From Candidatus Methanomethylophilaceae archaeon (lineage in GTDB: Archaea; Thermoplasmatota; Thermoplasmata; Methanomassiliicoccales; Methanomethylophilaceae): a DNA stretch of 64,000 nt. Every line of letters begins with the position of its first letter. The stretch's first letter is position 1. The notes beneath the pieces were generated by a model. That model saw only the letters and a list, made by a program, of their open reading frames with translations, made no database searches and was not told the origin of the DNA. The stretch spans positions 5,898 through 69,897 of the forward strand of contig JAEDGA010000002.1 in NCBI GenBank assembly GCA_016297775.1. The letters are read 5' to 3'. A program made the translations under genes and the position numbers. Below are positions 44,162 to 53,052 of the stretch, one piece after another.

Positions 44162-45519
44162 TGCTCAACACCAGACACGAATCTGCTGTGCAGTATCTTT
44201 ATTACGTCCGCGGCCGACTCGGTCGGGACCACGAAATTAAGGGAGACATCCGAGGCTCCTTCGGAAATCATCTCCACGTTTGCTCCGATGTCCTTCACGG
44301 CACCGAAGACCTCCCCCGAAAAGCCGCTCCTGTCGAGAAGGTCGTCACCCACCGCGCAGATAAGTGCCACCCCGCTCTTCACGTCTATTCCTTCGAGGTC
44401 CTCCAGGTCCATATCCCTGAGATTGCCCAGTGCCTTCGGTACGTCATTGTTGTGGATCAGGAAAGCCATGGTGGACAGGGAGGTCGACACACCGTAGATG
44501 GCATCCACCTCTCCGAACTTGTCCAACGCCTTTGCCATGAGCTTGGGTCTGTACGCGATCTCTCCGGACCTGAGGGTAACTATGGAGAGGTCGCTCTTCA
44601 TCGCTACGCTCTTCAGGAGGGCGTCGCGCTTCTTCCTCAGGTTGTGGATCAGCGTACCGGGGTGCTCGGGCTGGTAGGAGTTCTTGATCTTCACGGGGAT
44701 GTGTTTCATCCTCGCGGGCTCGATGGTCCTGGGGTGCAGGACCTTGGCTCCGAAATATGCCAGCTCGGCAGCCTCGCTGTAGTTCATCTCCTCGATGGAG
44801 ACCGCGTCGGGGACCAGCCTGGGATCGGCGCTCATGAAACCGTTGACGTCGGTCCAGATCTCTACCATGTCCGCGTCCAGAGCGTTACCGATGGCGGATG
44901 CCGCATAATCGGAACCTCCCCTTCCGAACGTCAAAGGTTTCCCATCCTCGTTGATACCGTAGAATCCGGTGATGATCGGGATCACCCCGCTCTCCACCAT
45001 GGGCCTGACGTTCATCGCCATGCTCACGGAGGTCTTCTTCAGGTCGCAGGATCCGGAAAGCGGGTTACCGATCGCGTACACCCCTGCCATCTCGGATGTG
45101 AGTGCCACGGACTTGTATCCCATGGACGATATGAGATGTGCCAGCATGAGACTGGAGAACCTCTCTCCCTGGGATGACACATTGTCCTTGAAGAAGGGAT
45201 CATTCCAGTTGTCACGGTCGTTCAGCAGCGCCTTGAACTGGGAGAATCTCTCGTCGAAGTCCTTGCGGAAGGACTCGAGTCTCTCCTCGTCGAAGATCTC
45301 TCCGGCGACCGTCATGTGCCTCTCCTCGAACTTGGTGTAGACCTCTTCCAGATCCACGTTCTTGTCCTCGAGTGCACCTACGAGGAAGTTGGTTATCCCC
45401 GACATGGCGGACACTACCGCCACCTTGTCGTTCTTCTCCGCGACGATGATGTTCGCCGCCCTCTTCAACGCCTCGGCGGAACCTACGCTCGTACCGCCGA
45501 ACTTCAATACTGTGATCAT
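44158..45519 (-). CDS. lysC: Aspartate kinase
   Basis: The 453-residue protein starts MITVLKFGGTSVGSAEA, has the kinase motif FGRGGSDYAASAIGNA, and two C-terminal ACT domains (SIVTLRSGEIAYRPKLM and ALICAVGDDLLDRSG). These ACT domains probably give feedback control by lysine or threonine. The ATG at 45519 is the canonical start and overlaps the dapB stop. Aspartate-semialdehyde dehydrogenase, the next enzyme, is not in the window. Confidence 0.95.
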   Translation of the reverse strand: MITVLKFGGTSVGSAEALKRAANIIVAEKNDKVAVVSAMSGITNFLVGALEDKNVDLEEVYTKFEERHMTVAGEIFDEERLESFRKDFDERFSQFKALLNDRDNWNDPFFKDNVSSQGERFSSLMLAHLISSMGYKSVALTSEMAGVYAIGNPLSGSCDLKKTSVSMAMNVRPMVESGVIPIITGFYGINEDGKPLTFGRGGSDYAASAIGNALDADMVEIWTDVNGFMSADPRLVPDAVSIEEMNYSEAAELAYFGAKVLHPRTIEPARMKHIPVKIKNSYQPEHPGTLIHNLRKKRDALLKSVAMKSDLSIVTLRSGEIAYRPKLMAKALDKFGEVDAIYGVSTSLSTMAFLIHNNDVPKALGNLRDMDLEDLEGIDVKSGVALICAVGDDLLDRSGFSGEVFGAVKDIGANVEMISEGASDVSLNFVVPTESAADVIKILHSRFVSGVEQ

Positions 45520-46295
45520 GCTTCTAGCACCTCTTCCATCGAATGTAATCTTCCGTCCTTCCTTCCGGCGATCCACCTGATCGCCTTCACGCAGCCGAGT
45601 GCGAACGCCTCCCTGGAGATCGCACCGTGCTTCAATTCTATACGTTCCATGTCGCCCGCGAATATCACTGTATGGTCGCCGACTATATCCCCCGCACGTA
45701 CGGAGTGGACACCTATCTCCCTGCCCCTGCGGACATCGGATCCCTGCCTTCCGTACGTCACGTCGTCTATCCCCGTGGCCTCGCGCAGTATGCGCACGGT
45801 CTCCTCCGCCGTACCGGACGGGGAATCGACCTTCGAGGCATGATGTGCCTCTACCACCTCGATATCATAGTCGGGGAGCATCCTCGCGACGATCGAACAT
45901 GCCTTCCAGAACGCATTGATGCCCATGGAGAAGTTCGATGCCACGATCGCGGATACCATGTTAGAGGATACCTCGGACGCGAACCTGTCCATGACATCCC
46001 CGTCCACTGCGGTGGTCCCTAGGATGATATCCGCACCGTACGCCGGGATCCTGTCTATGATCTGCGAAGCGGCCTCCGGGGTCGTGAGGTCCACATAGAC
46101 ATCCGCACCGGCCATCGCGACGTCCAGGTCGGATGGTGCCACGGCACGTATGCCGGGGAGGATCTCCTTGCCCACGTTGCCCCCGTCCGGGGATACGACC
46201 GCACCGGTCAGTCTCAGGTCGTCGGAGGCATCTATGAGATCGCATACCATACGTCCCAATCTGCCCGTCGCACCTGCGACGACAACGTTAACCAT
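45516..46295 (-). CDS. dapB: 4-Hydroxy-tetrahydrodipicolinate reductase
   Basis: The 259-residue protein has the NAD(P)H site VVAGATGRLGRMVCDLI, the motif VEAHHASKVDSPSGTA (catalytic His-His and Lys) and SNFSMGINAFWK. It reduces the DapA product with NAD(P)H. It lies 9 bases after dapA and overlaps lysC by ATGA. Confidence 0.95.
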   Translation of the reverse strand: MVNVVVAGATGRLGRMVCDLIDASDDLRLTGAVVSPDGGNVGKEILPGIRAVAPSDLDVAMAGADVYVDLTTPEAASQIIDRIPAYGADIILGTTAVDGDVMDRFASEVSSNMVSAIVASNFSMGINAFWKACSIVARMLPDYDIEVVEAHHASKVDSPSGTAEETVRILREATGIDDVTYGRQGSDVRRGREIGVHSVRAGDIVGDHTVIFAGDMERIELKHGAISREAFALGCVKAIRWIAGRKDGRLHSMEEVLEA

Positions 46296-46304
46296 AATAC
46301 CCCC

Positions 46305-47177
46305 TCAGATGAGACCCAGATCCGTGATGTCCTTATCCAGTATCGGTCTGTTCTGCGGGGACAGCGGAGTGAGCGGCAGTCTGGGCATACCGTTGCCGTA
46401 TCCGAGCCTCTTCATCACATACTTGATCGGGATGGGGTTAGATTCTATGAACAGATGTGTGAACAGCGGCATCATCTTGTAATGGAGGGCAGACGCGTCC
46501 ACGTATTTCTCCTTCAGACAGAGATTGACCATCTGGGACATGGATTTGGGACAGCAGTTGGCCGCCACGGAGATGACTCCGCTCGCACCGAGTGTGATCA
46601 TCGGGAATGTAAGGCCGTCGTCACCGGACAGGACCTCGAAGTCCCTGGGCTTGGATTCCAGGATCCTCTGCACCTGGGACAGGTTACCGCTCGCTTCCTT
46701 GATACCGATGATGTTGGGCAGCTGTGCCAGCCTGAGGGTGGTCTCCGCCTCGATGTTGCTTCCGGTCCTTCCGGGAACGTTGTACGGTACCAGAGGTACA
46801 TCGATGGCCTCGCTGATTGCCTTGTAGTGCTGGTAGATGCCTTCCTGAGTGGGCTTGATGTAGTATGGAGAGATGGACAGGATACCGTCCACTCCGAGAT
46901 CTGCGGAACACTTGCTCAGCTTGATGGCCTCCTCGGTACAGTTGCTTCCCGCACCTGCGAGGATCTTCGCACGCTTGGCCTGATCCACCACGATCTTCAC
47001 AACTCTGATGTGCTCTTCGTGGGACAGGGTGGCCGACTCTCCGGTCGAGCCGACGGGAACGAGTGTGGTGACACCGTTCTCCTCCTGGAAGTCCACCAAT
47101 CTCCTGAGGCCGGGCTCGTCGATTGAGCCGTCCTTGTTGAAAGGTGTGATCAATGCTGTTGCGGTTCCTTCGAACAT
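46305..47177 (-). CDS. dapA: 4-Hydroxy-tetrahydrodipicolinate synthase
   Basis: The 290-residue TIM-barrel aldolase has GSTGESATLSHEEH, the catalytic Tyr region PLVPYNVPGRTG and the Schiff-base Lys in IIGIKEASGNL. It condenses pyruvate with aspartate semialdehyde. The ATG at 47177 has GGAGAG about 9 bases upstream; a TTG at 47183 that overlaps the regulator stop is possible but too close to that ribosome site. Confidence 0.95.
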   Translation of the reverse strand: MFEGTATALITPFNKDGSIDEPGLRRLVDFQEENGVTTLVPVGSTGESATLSHEEHIRVVKIVVDQAKRAKILAGAGSNCTEEAIKLSKCSADLGVDGILSISPYYIKPTQEGIYQHYKAISEAIDVPLVPYNVPGRTGSNIEAETTLRLAQLPNIIGIKEASGNLSQVQRILESKPRDFEVLSGDDGLTFPMITLGASGVISVAANCCPKSMSQMVNLCLKEKYVDASALHYKMMPLFTHLFIESNPIPIKYVMKRLGYGNGMPRLPLTPLSPQNRPILDKDITDLGLI

Positions 47178-47179
47178 TT

Positions 47180-47611
47180 TCAATTCTCTCCAAAGTGTTC
47201 CTTGAGGATCAGACGTGTACGTGTGCTCAATATGTTGTCATTGCGTCTGATCTTCTCTATGATCTCATTCAAATGCTGCGATGATTCGACATCTATGATC
47301 GCCAGGACGTCCTGGTCACCGGTGACCTCGAAAACCTCTATGATGCCTTCGTAACCGGACAGTTCGTTGGCGATCTCCTCGGTATCGGTGTTGACGTCTA
47401 TCCTTACCTCGACGAGTGCTTTGACGTTCTTGGAGCTCGTCTTGATGGTGAAACCACATATCACGCCTTCATCCACCATCCTGTGGACCCTACTCCTGAT
47501 GGTGCCCTCAGAAACACCGAGCTTGTCGGCTATCTCAACGAAGGGACATCTGGAGTCCTTCTTGAGAATTGTGATGATGCGCTTGTCGAGATTGTCGATC
47601 ATGTCTACCAC
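47180..47611 (-). CDS. Lrp/AsnC family regulator of the lysine operon
   Basis: The 143-residue protein has an N-terminal winged HTH (LDKRIITILKKDSRCPFVEIA ending GTIRSRVHRM) and a C-terminal RAM/ACT domain with GDQDVLAIIDVES. Lrp-type proteins sense amino acids as octamers. It is the first gene of the unit, in front of dapA with a 2-base gap, so it very likely controls lysine synthesis and itself, like LysM of Sulfolobus. The effector is inferred. Confidence 0.88.
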   Translation of the reverse strand: MVDMIDNLDKRIITILKKDSRCPFVEIADKLGVSEGTIRSRVHRMVDEGVICGFTIKTSSKNVKALVEVRIDVNTDTEEIANELSGYEGIIEVFEVTGDQDVLAIIDVESSQHLNEIIEKIRRNDNILSTRTRLILKEHFGEN

Positions 47612-47649
47612 TTCCGCTGCATTCGTAGCTACATGGACGGGATAATTAT

Positions 47650-47681
47650 GATAATATATAGTTTGTTGCGGAAAACCGCAA
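47650..47681 (-). promoter_or_regulatory. Lysine operon promoter with adjacent inverted repeat
   Basis: On the minus strand ACTATATATTATC (47650-47662) is a strong TATA box about 45 bases before the regulator start. Directly upstream lies the perfect inverted repeat TTGCGG-AAAA-CCGCAA (47666-47681). Its place over the BRE region makes it a candidate operator for the Lrp-family protein. Confidence 0.5.
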
Positions 47682-47807
47682 TCCCGTTAAGATATTCGTA
47701 GCACAAGGCGTGTTTTCCGAAGACAGTCAGATGGCGTTCCTTCGAAATCCGTATCGGTACATGGATGGATACATACCTTTTAAACGATACTGACGGTTGT
47801 ATCCGTC

Positions 47808-48662
47808 ATGGATCAAATCGTTACGGTCGCCGCAGTCGTGCTTTCGGCCGCCGTATTGATATCCGCCGCCATGTCGGATTGGAGACGCCGCGAGATATCG
47901 GACATCCATTGGGGCGTGTTGTTCTGTGCAGGGATCGTCCTGTTCTCGTACCGCCTGTTCACGGAGGGTTCCGAACCCATAGCGTACCTCATGCCGCTGT
48001 CCATGGCCCTGATGGGATATGACTGCACCTTCGACAGAGAATCATCCGGATCGTATGATCTTGCGATATACATCCTCATCGCCGTGACGTCCGTCGTTCC
48101 GTTCGTGATCGTCGGAGGGGAAACCGCCTCCGTGTATGCGTCCATCCCTGTGACCTATGCATGCATGAACGTCCTCTATATGCTGGGCATAGTCAACGGA
48201 GGTGCGGATGCCAAGGCGATAATTGCCATATCCATGGTGTTCCCCGAATATCCGACCCTATTCGATCTGCCCCTGATACCCGTACCGGATGCCATATCCG
48301 CGAGACTATTCACCCCCGCATTCACGATATTCTTCCTTGCGTTGGTACTCAGTCTTCTGTGTCCGGTGGTATGTGCGATAAGGAACATCATGTGGGGAAG
48401 GTTCGTCGTACCGCAGATGTTCATGGGAACGGTGATGGACATAGAGAGGGCGAAGCGTTCCTTCGTCTGGCCGTTGGAGCATGTGTCCGACGGGGAAGTG
48501 GTCCTCGGCAGTTCCGCCGTGACCGCGGACGGTGTGTTGGACGAGTTGGAATCGATGGGAAGGAAGGAGATCTGGGTCACTCCGATGATACCGTTCGTGG
48601 TACCGATCGCGGCGGCATTTCTAATAACGATGGTCCTGGGAAGCCCGTTCCTCATCTTATGA
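47808..48662 (+). CDS. Archaeal prepilin/preflagellin peptidase (A24 family)
   Basis: The 284-residue membrane protein has the two catalytic Asp of A24 peptidases: SDWRRREISD after the first helix, and the GxGD-like GGADAKAI motif. This fits EppA/FlaK-type enzymes, which cut class III signal peptides of pilins and archaellins. No pilin gene is seen nearby. The TATA-like CCTTTTAAAC at 47776-47785, about 27 bases upstream, suggests a leaderless mRNA. Confidence 0.8.
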   Translation: MDQIVTVAAVVLSAAVLISAAMSDWRRREISDIHWGVLFCAGIVLFSYRLFTEGSEPIAYLMPLSMALMGYDCTFDRESSGSYDLAIYILIAVTSVVPFVIVGGETASVYASIPVTYACMNVLYMLGIVNGGADAKAIIAISMVFPEYPTLFDLPLIPVPDAISARLFTPAFTIFFLALVLSLLCPVVCAIRNIMWGRFVVPQMFMGTVMDIERAKRSFVWPLEHVSDGEVVLGSSAVTADGVLDELESMGRKEIWVTPMIPFVVPIAAAFLITMVLGSPFLIL

Positions 48663-49668
48663 TGGCGATCCTGCTGCCGCATGCGGAACATCTGTCCCCG
48701 TCCAGACCCGATATCTCCACGTGATACCCGATCCTTTCGATCACGGGTTTCCCGCAGCCGGGACAGAATGTGTCGCTGCCCTCGTCGGACATTATGTTAC
48801 CGATGTAGACATAACGGAGACCAGCATCCTTGGCGATGTTCCTGGCGCGTATCAGAGTGTCCTCCGGGGTCCATGGAACGTCGGTCATCTCGTTGTCCGG
48901 ATGGAACCTGGTGAAATGCAGCGGGACATCGGGTGAAAGGTTATTGACGACCCATTCCGACAATGCGCGTATGCCGTCCTCCCCGTCGTTGTAATCCGGG
49001 ATCACCAGGTATGTGATCTCCAGATGCTTTCCGCTCTCGAAAATGGTTCTGACCGAATCGAGGACATCCTTCAGGCGTCCGCCGCAGATGTTCTCGTAGA
49101 ACTCCTCGTCGAATCCTTTGATATCGATGTTGAATGCGTCCGCGATCCCGCAAAGATCCTTCAGGGGCGCTTCGTTCAGCATCCCGTTGGATACCATCAG
49201 GTACTTCAGATCCGGAGCATGTTCGGCGACATCCATGATGTATTCGTACCATATCCCGGGCTCATTGTATGTGAACGCGATGAAATCCGAGTCCTCCCAA
49301 CGGCACATGGATACGATCTCCTCCGGAGACTTGTACGTGGTCCTCTTCTTTCCGGAGAACGATTGCGAAAGGGCATAGTTCTGACAATGCCTGCAGGAAA
49401 GGTTGCACCCTATGCTACCGATAGAGAACACCCTCTCCTTCGGATGATAGTTGTAGAACGGTTTCTTCTCCATGGGATCCATGGCGATGCAGGATATCCT
49501 CCCGTACGTGTTGGCGGTCAGTATGCCGTTTTCCACACGGCGCGCACCGCAGAATCCGGTCTGACCGTCATGCAGACGGCAGTATCTGGGACACAGGTCG
49601 CAGACGATTCCGTCACCTTCACGGTGCCAGTACTTGGCCTCTATGGTCACGGGGTTAATAGCTGCCAT
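48652..49668 (-). CDS. amrS: AmmeMemoRadiSam-system radical SAM enzyme
   Basis: The 338-residue protein has the radical SAM cluster motif CNLSCRHC, preceded by an N-terminal Cys cluster (CDLCPRYC, TGFCGARR) and followed by FTYNEPGIWYEY, all typical of AmrS. A C-terminal zinc ribbon (CPGCGKP ... CSACGSR) is also present. The system is named for its genomic link with AMMECR1 and Memo proteins, neither of which is in the window; its chemistry is unknown. It overlaps thiL by 14 bases and the peptidase gene tail-to-tail by 11 bases. Confidence 0.88.
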   Translation of the reverse strand: MAAINPVTIEAKYWHREGDGIVCDLCPRYCRLHDGQTGFCGARRVENGILTANTYGRISCIAMDPMEKKPFYNYHPKERVFSIGSIGCNLSCRHCQNYALSQSFSGKKRTTYKSPEEIVSMCRWEDSDFIAFTYNEPGIWYEYIMDVAEHAPDLKYLMVSNGMLNEAPLKDLCGIADAFNIDIKGFDEEFYENICGGRLKDVLDSVRTIFESGKHLEITYLVIPDYNDGEDGIRALSEWVVNNLSPDVPLHFTRFHPDNEMTDVPWTPEDTLIRARNIAKDAGLRYVYIGNIMSDEGSDTFCPGCGKPVIERIGYHVEISGLDGDRCSACGSRIAIIR

Positions 49669-50593
49669 TGGCGATCTCCTCGTACTTCCCGTCCCTGTGA
49701 AGGACCACATCCCTCTCTGTGACCAATCCGATCATGCTGAACTCCACACCTGTATCGTACAGAGCCTCGGCATCCTTGCGGTCGAAGGTGAACAGTAGCT
49801 CGTACTCCCCGCCCCACCCGATGGTGATCTCGCGATCCCCTATACCCAGACGTCCGCAGACATCGTCCACGTGGGGACTTCTCGGAAGGAGGTCCCATTC
49901 GATGATCGCTCCGCATCCGTTCATGGAGCAGATGGTGTTGACCGCGGTGGCGAGCCCGTCCGAGAGATCGATGCAGGACGTCACCATACCGGTGGATGAC
50001 AGTATCTTGCCCTCCTCGATACGGGGTATGGGTGCGCACAGTGCCGATATGGCATCCGGAATGTCGAACCCGTTAGCGAGTGCCAGGAACCCTGCGGCCG
50101 CCGCTCCGAGATCCCCCGTGACCGCGATCACGTCGCCCGGGGATGCCCCCTTGCGGGTCATCGGCCTCCTGCCCTCCATCACGCCCAACGCCGTCACCGC
50201 CACGGTGCCGTTCCCGGGTTTCGTGTCCCCGCCCAGTATGTGGCATCCGCAGAATTCAGCGCATTCGTCCATGCCGGTCATGATGGTGCAAACGTCCGAG
50301 GTATCCATCTCCTTCGGAAGTGCCAGTGCAGATACGATACCGATGGGTGTGGCCCCCATGGCGGCGAGATCGCTCATATTGACTGCAGCAGACATCCATC
50401 CGAACTGCTCGAAGGTCATACCTTCCGGCTTATGTCTCTCGAAGGTCACGGAATCGGTGCATACGACGAGATCCCCTCTCCCGACGGGTATCACTGCCGC
50501 ATCGTCATCGGTATCGCAGGGCGCTTTGCGTATGCATCCGCGGATCATGGATATCATATCCCTCTCATCCGTATCTCCGAAAGAAGCCATCAT
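49655..50593 (-). CDS. thiL: Thiamine-monophosphate kinase
   Basis: The 312-residue PurM-like protein has the motifs DDAAVIPV, VCTDSVTFERHKP, NMSDLAAMGATPIG, HILGGDTKPG and IDLSDGLA of ThiL. It phosphorylates thiamine phosphate to thiamine pyrophosphate. Two adjacent ATG codons (50593 and 50590) could start it. No other thiamine gene is adjacent; ThDP is needed by ilvB in this window. Confidence 0.9.
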   Translation of the reverse strand: MMASFGDTDERDMISMIRGCIRKAPCDTDDDAAVIPVGRGDLVVCTDSVTFERHKPEGMTFEQFGWMSAAVNMSDLAAMGATPIGIVSALALPKEMDTSDVCTIMTGMDECAEFCGCHILGGDTKPGNGTVAVTALGVMEGRRPMTRKGASPGDVIAVTGDLGAAAAGFLALANGFDIPDAISALCAPIPRIEEGKILSSTGMVTSCIDLSDGLATAVNTICSMNGCGAIIEWDLLPRSPHVDDVCGRLGIGDREITIGWGGEYELLFTFDRKDAEALYDTGVEFSMIGLVTERDVVLHRDGKYEEIANGSY

Positions 50594-50709
50594 CCCGCCA
50601 TGATGGGTCGATGATAAAACAGTTACCATGTCCGCGCACCAATATGCGCGCGCATCCGCGCACGACAGAAAGCATAATTAAAAGGGTGACACATGCTCCA
50701 TCGATAGAG

Positions 50710-51951
50710 ATGCAGGTGAACATAAGGTACGGCAGGGACGGCGCACAGCCCGTCGAGATTCCGGAGAAGAACCTCATAGGGATCTACGCCCCCATGGATG
50801 TCGAATGCGGCAACGCCGAGGATGCGATCAAGGGATCCATAGATTCCCCGATCGGATATGACTCGCTCGAGAGCTTCCTCGAAGGCGGAGAGGACATCGT
50901 CTTCATCGTCAACGACGGTACCCGCCCGACACCGACCGCCAAGGTCCTGGATGCACTTTCCACAAGGATGGATCTCAGGAAGGCAAGATACCTCGTGGCC
51001 ACCGGCACGCACAGGGACATGACCGAGGAGGAGTACAACTTCGTCTTCGGAAGCCACTATCAGGAGCTCAAGGACCGCATCGTCGTACACGACGCGAAGA
51101 AATCCGAATGCGTCTACCTCGGCGACTCCAAGAACGGTACCCCCATGGAGGTCAACAAGGTGGCCGTGGATGCGGACAGACTGGTCATCATCACCAGCGT
51201 GGAACCCCACTACTTCGCGGGATACACCGGCGGAAGGAAATCCTTCCTCCCCGGAGTCGCATCCTTCAAGACCGTGGAGGCGAACCACAAGCTTGCCATG
51301 AGCAGGGAGGCACAATCCCTGGTCCTCGACGGCAACCCCGTACATGAGGACATGATGGATGCCCTCGAGGTCATCAAGGGAAAGAAGATCTTCTCGATCC
51401 AGATGGTACTCGACAGACACCAGAACGTCTACAGGGTCGCATCCGGTGATCTGAACAAGGCATTCGCACAGGCGGTCAGGTGGGCGGAGGAGGTCTTCAT
51501 CGTGCCCATCCCCGAGAAGGCGGACATGGTCATCTCCGTTGCACCGTACCCGATGGACGTGGACCTCTATCAGTCGCAGAAGGCCCTCGACAACGGAAAA
51601 TGGGCACTCAAGGACGGCGGAAGGATCCTCATGGTATCCAAATGCAGGGAAGGCATAGGACACCCCACCTTCCTCACGCAGCTGTCCTCATCCAAGGACC
51701 CCAAGCAGGTCCTCGAGAACATCAAGGCAGAATACAAACTGGGATATCACAAGGCCGCCAAGATGGCCGAGATCGCGGTTTGGGCAGACATCTGGGCGGT
51801 CACCGACCTCGATCCCGAGGTAATATCGTCCGCGAACATCACCCCGTTCCCGTCCGTGGCGGATGCGGTGAAGAGGGAGCTCTCCGAGAACCCCGATGCC
51901 AGGATCATCATCCTAACGGACGGAAGCGTCACAATACCGAGGCTGGAATAA
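50710..51951 (+). CDS. larA: LarA-family (nickel-pincer) racemase/epimerase
   Basis: The 413-residue protein has the LarA family layout: NDGTRPTPT, ATGTHRDMTEEE with the first His, SVEPHYFAGYTGGRKSFLPG with the second and the glycine-rich loop, and VEANHKL with the third. LarA-type enzymes use a nickel pincer nucleotide to racemise lactate or epimerise other 2-hydroxyacids. LarB, LarC and LarE, which make the cofactor, are not in the window. The ATG at 50710 is the family start. Its stop directly abuts the HdrD-like gene. Confidence 0.85.
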   Translation: MQVNIRYGRDGAQPVEIPEKNLIGIYAPMDVECGNAEDAIKGSIDSPIGYDSLESFLEGGEDIVFIVNDGTRPTPTAKVLDALSTRMDLRKARYLVATGTHRDMTEEEYNFVFGSHYQELKDRIVVHDAKKSECVYLGDSKNGTPMEVNKVAVDADRLVIITSVEPHYFAGYTGGRKSFLPGVASFKTVEANHKLAMSREAQSLVLDGNPVHEDMMDALEVIKGKKIFSIQMVLDRHQNVYRVASGDLNKAFAQAVRWAEEVFIVPIPEKADMVISVAPYPMDVDLYQSQKALDNGKWALKDGGRILMVSKCREGIGHPTFLTQLSSSKDPKQVLENIKAEYKLGYHKAAKMAEIAVWADIWAVTDLDPEVISSANITPFPSVADAVKRELSENPDARIIILTDGSVTIPRLE

Positions 51952-53052
51952 ATGGTTGAATTTGAGGTATGTAATCTTGAGACCGTAAGGAATGCGGTCA
52001 ACGTCTGTACCATGTGCGGATTCTGTAAGAGCGTATGTCCGTCCTTCAAGGCGATCGGATGGGACTCCGCCCTGTCCAGGGGACGTATCGTACTCACATA
52101 CGGACTCCTCAACGGGGAGATCCCCGCGGACGACTCCGTCGTGGAGAACATGTACACCTGCACCACATGTGCGGACTGCGAGAGGCGCTGCCCCTCCAAG
52201 GTGAAGATCGTGGACATCATCGAGCTCTGCCGTGCGGACCTCGTCAAGAACGGACACATCCTCCCCAAGCACAAGGCGATCTGCGAGAGCGTCCTGAAGT
52301 ACAACAACCCCTTCGGTGAGGAGAAATCCGTCGTCGAGACCCTCGGAATCGAACCCAAGAAGGCCAAGGTCGGATACTTCGCCGGATGCACCGCCACATA
52401 CAGGAGCAAGAACACTTCCGCGGCCACCATCTCCATCCTCAGGAAGCTCGGTACGGATTTCACCACCGTGGACGAGATCTGCTGCGGTTCCGTCATGCAG
52501 AGGATCGGATGGCCCGAGGAGGATATCGTCGCCATGATGAAGAAGAACGTCGATGCCATCAGCTCCCTCGGCGTGGAGACCCTCGTGCTCTCCTGTGCAG
52601 GATGCTACAGGATGTTCAAGAAGGAATACCCCAAGCACCTCGGAGAGTTGCCTTTCGAGGTCCTCCACATCACCGAGTTCCTTGCAAAGCAGGAACTTAA
52701 GCTCAAGCCCATGGAGTGCACTGCGACATACCACGACCCCTGCCACCTGGGAAGGCACTGCGGAGTGTACGACGCACCCAGAGAGGTCATAGCGAAGATC
52801 CCCGGCATGCAGTTCAAGGAGATGGAATTCACCCGCAACCTCAGCCACTGCTGCGGAGGAGGCGGAGGTGTCAGATCCGCATACCCTGAGGAGTCCGAGA
52901 ATATCGCACGCACCAGGGTGGAAGAGGCGGAGTTCGCGGACTGCATCATCACCACCTGTCCGTTCTGCGTCAACAACCTCCTGCTCGGTCTCGGGGACCG
53001 CAAGGACAAGAGGGTGGTCGACCTGACCGAACTCGTGGACGAGCTGCTCTGA
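51952..53052 (+). CDS. HdrD/GlcF-like Fe-S oxidoreductase with two CCG domains
   Basis: The 366-residue protein has two 4Fe-4S motifs (CTMCGFCKSVCP and CTTCADCERRCP), then two CCG domains (ICCGSVMQ with CAGCYRMF; DPCHLGRHCG with HCCGGGGG). This is the layout of HdrD, LutA and GlcF. It starts one base after larA ends, so a role in oxidising a hydroxyacid made by LarA, with electrons passed to a quinone-like or thiol carrier, is possible; a heterodisulfide reductase role is the alternative. No flavoprotein partner lies alongside. Confidence 0.82.
   Translation: MVEFEVCNLETVRNAVNVCTMCGFCKSVCPSFKAIGWDSALSRGRIVLTYGLLNGEIPADDSVVENMYTCTTCADCERRCPSKVKIVDIIELCRADLVKNGHILPKHKAICESVLKYNNPFGEEKSVVETLGIEPKKAKVGYFAGCTATYRSKNTSAATISILRKLGTDFTTVDEICCGSVMQRIGWPEEDIVAMMKKNVDAISSLGVETLVLSCAGCYRMFKKEYPKHLGELPFEVLHITEFLAKQELKLKPMECTATYHDPCHLGRHCGVYDAPREVIAKIPGMQFKEMEFTRNLSHCCGGGGGVRSAYPEESENIARTRVEEAEFADCIITTCPFCVNNLLLGLGDRKDKRVVDLTELVDELL

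Noticed and set aside
42932..44497. Long 521-codon plus-strand open frame opposite lysA and lysC
   Set aside because: It is antisense to two clearly recognised genes, has no known domain and an amino-acid mix rich in His, Gly, Asp and Val typical of a mirrored coding frame.
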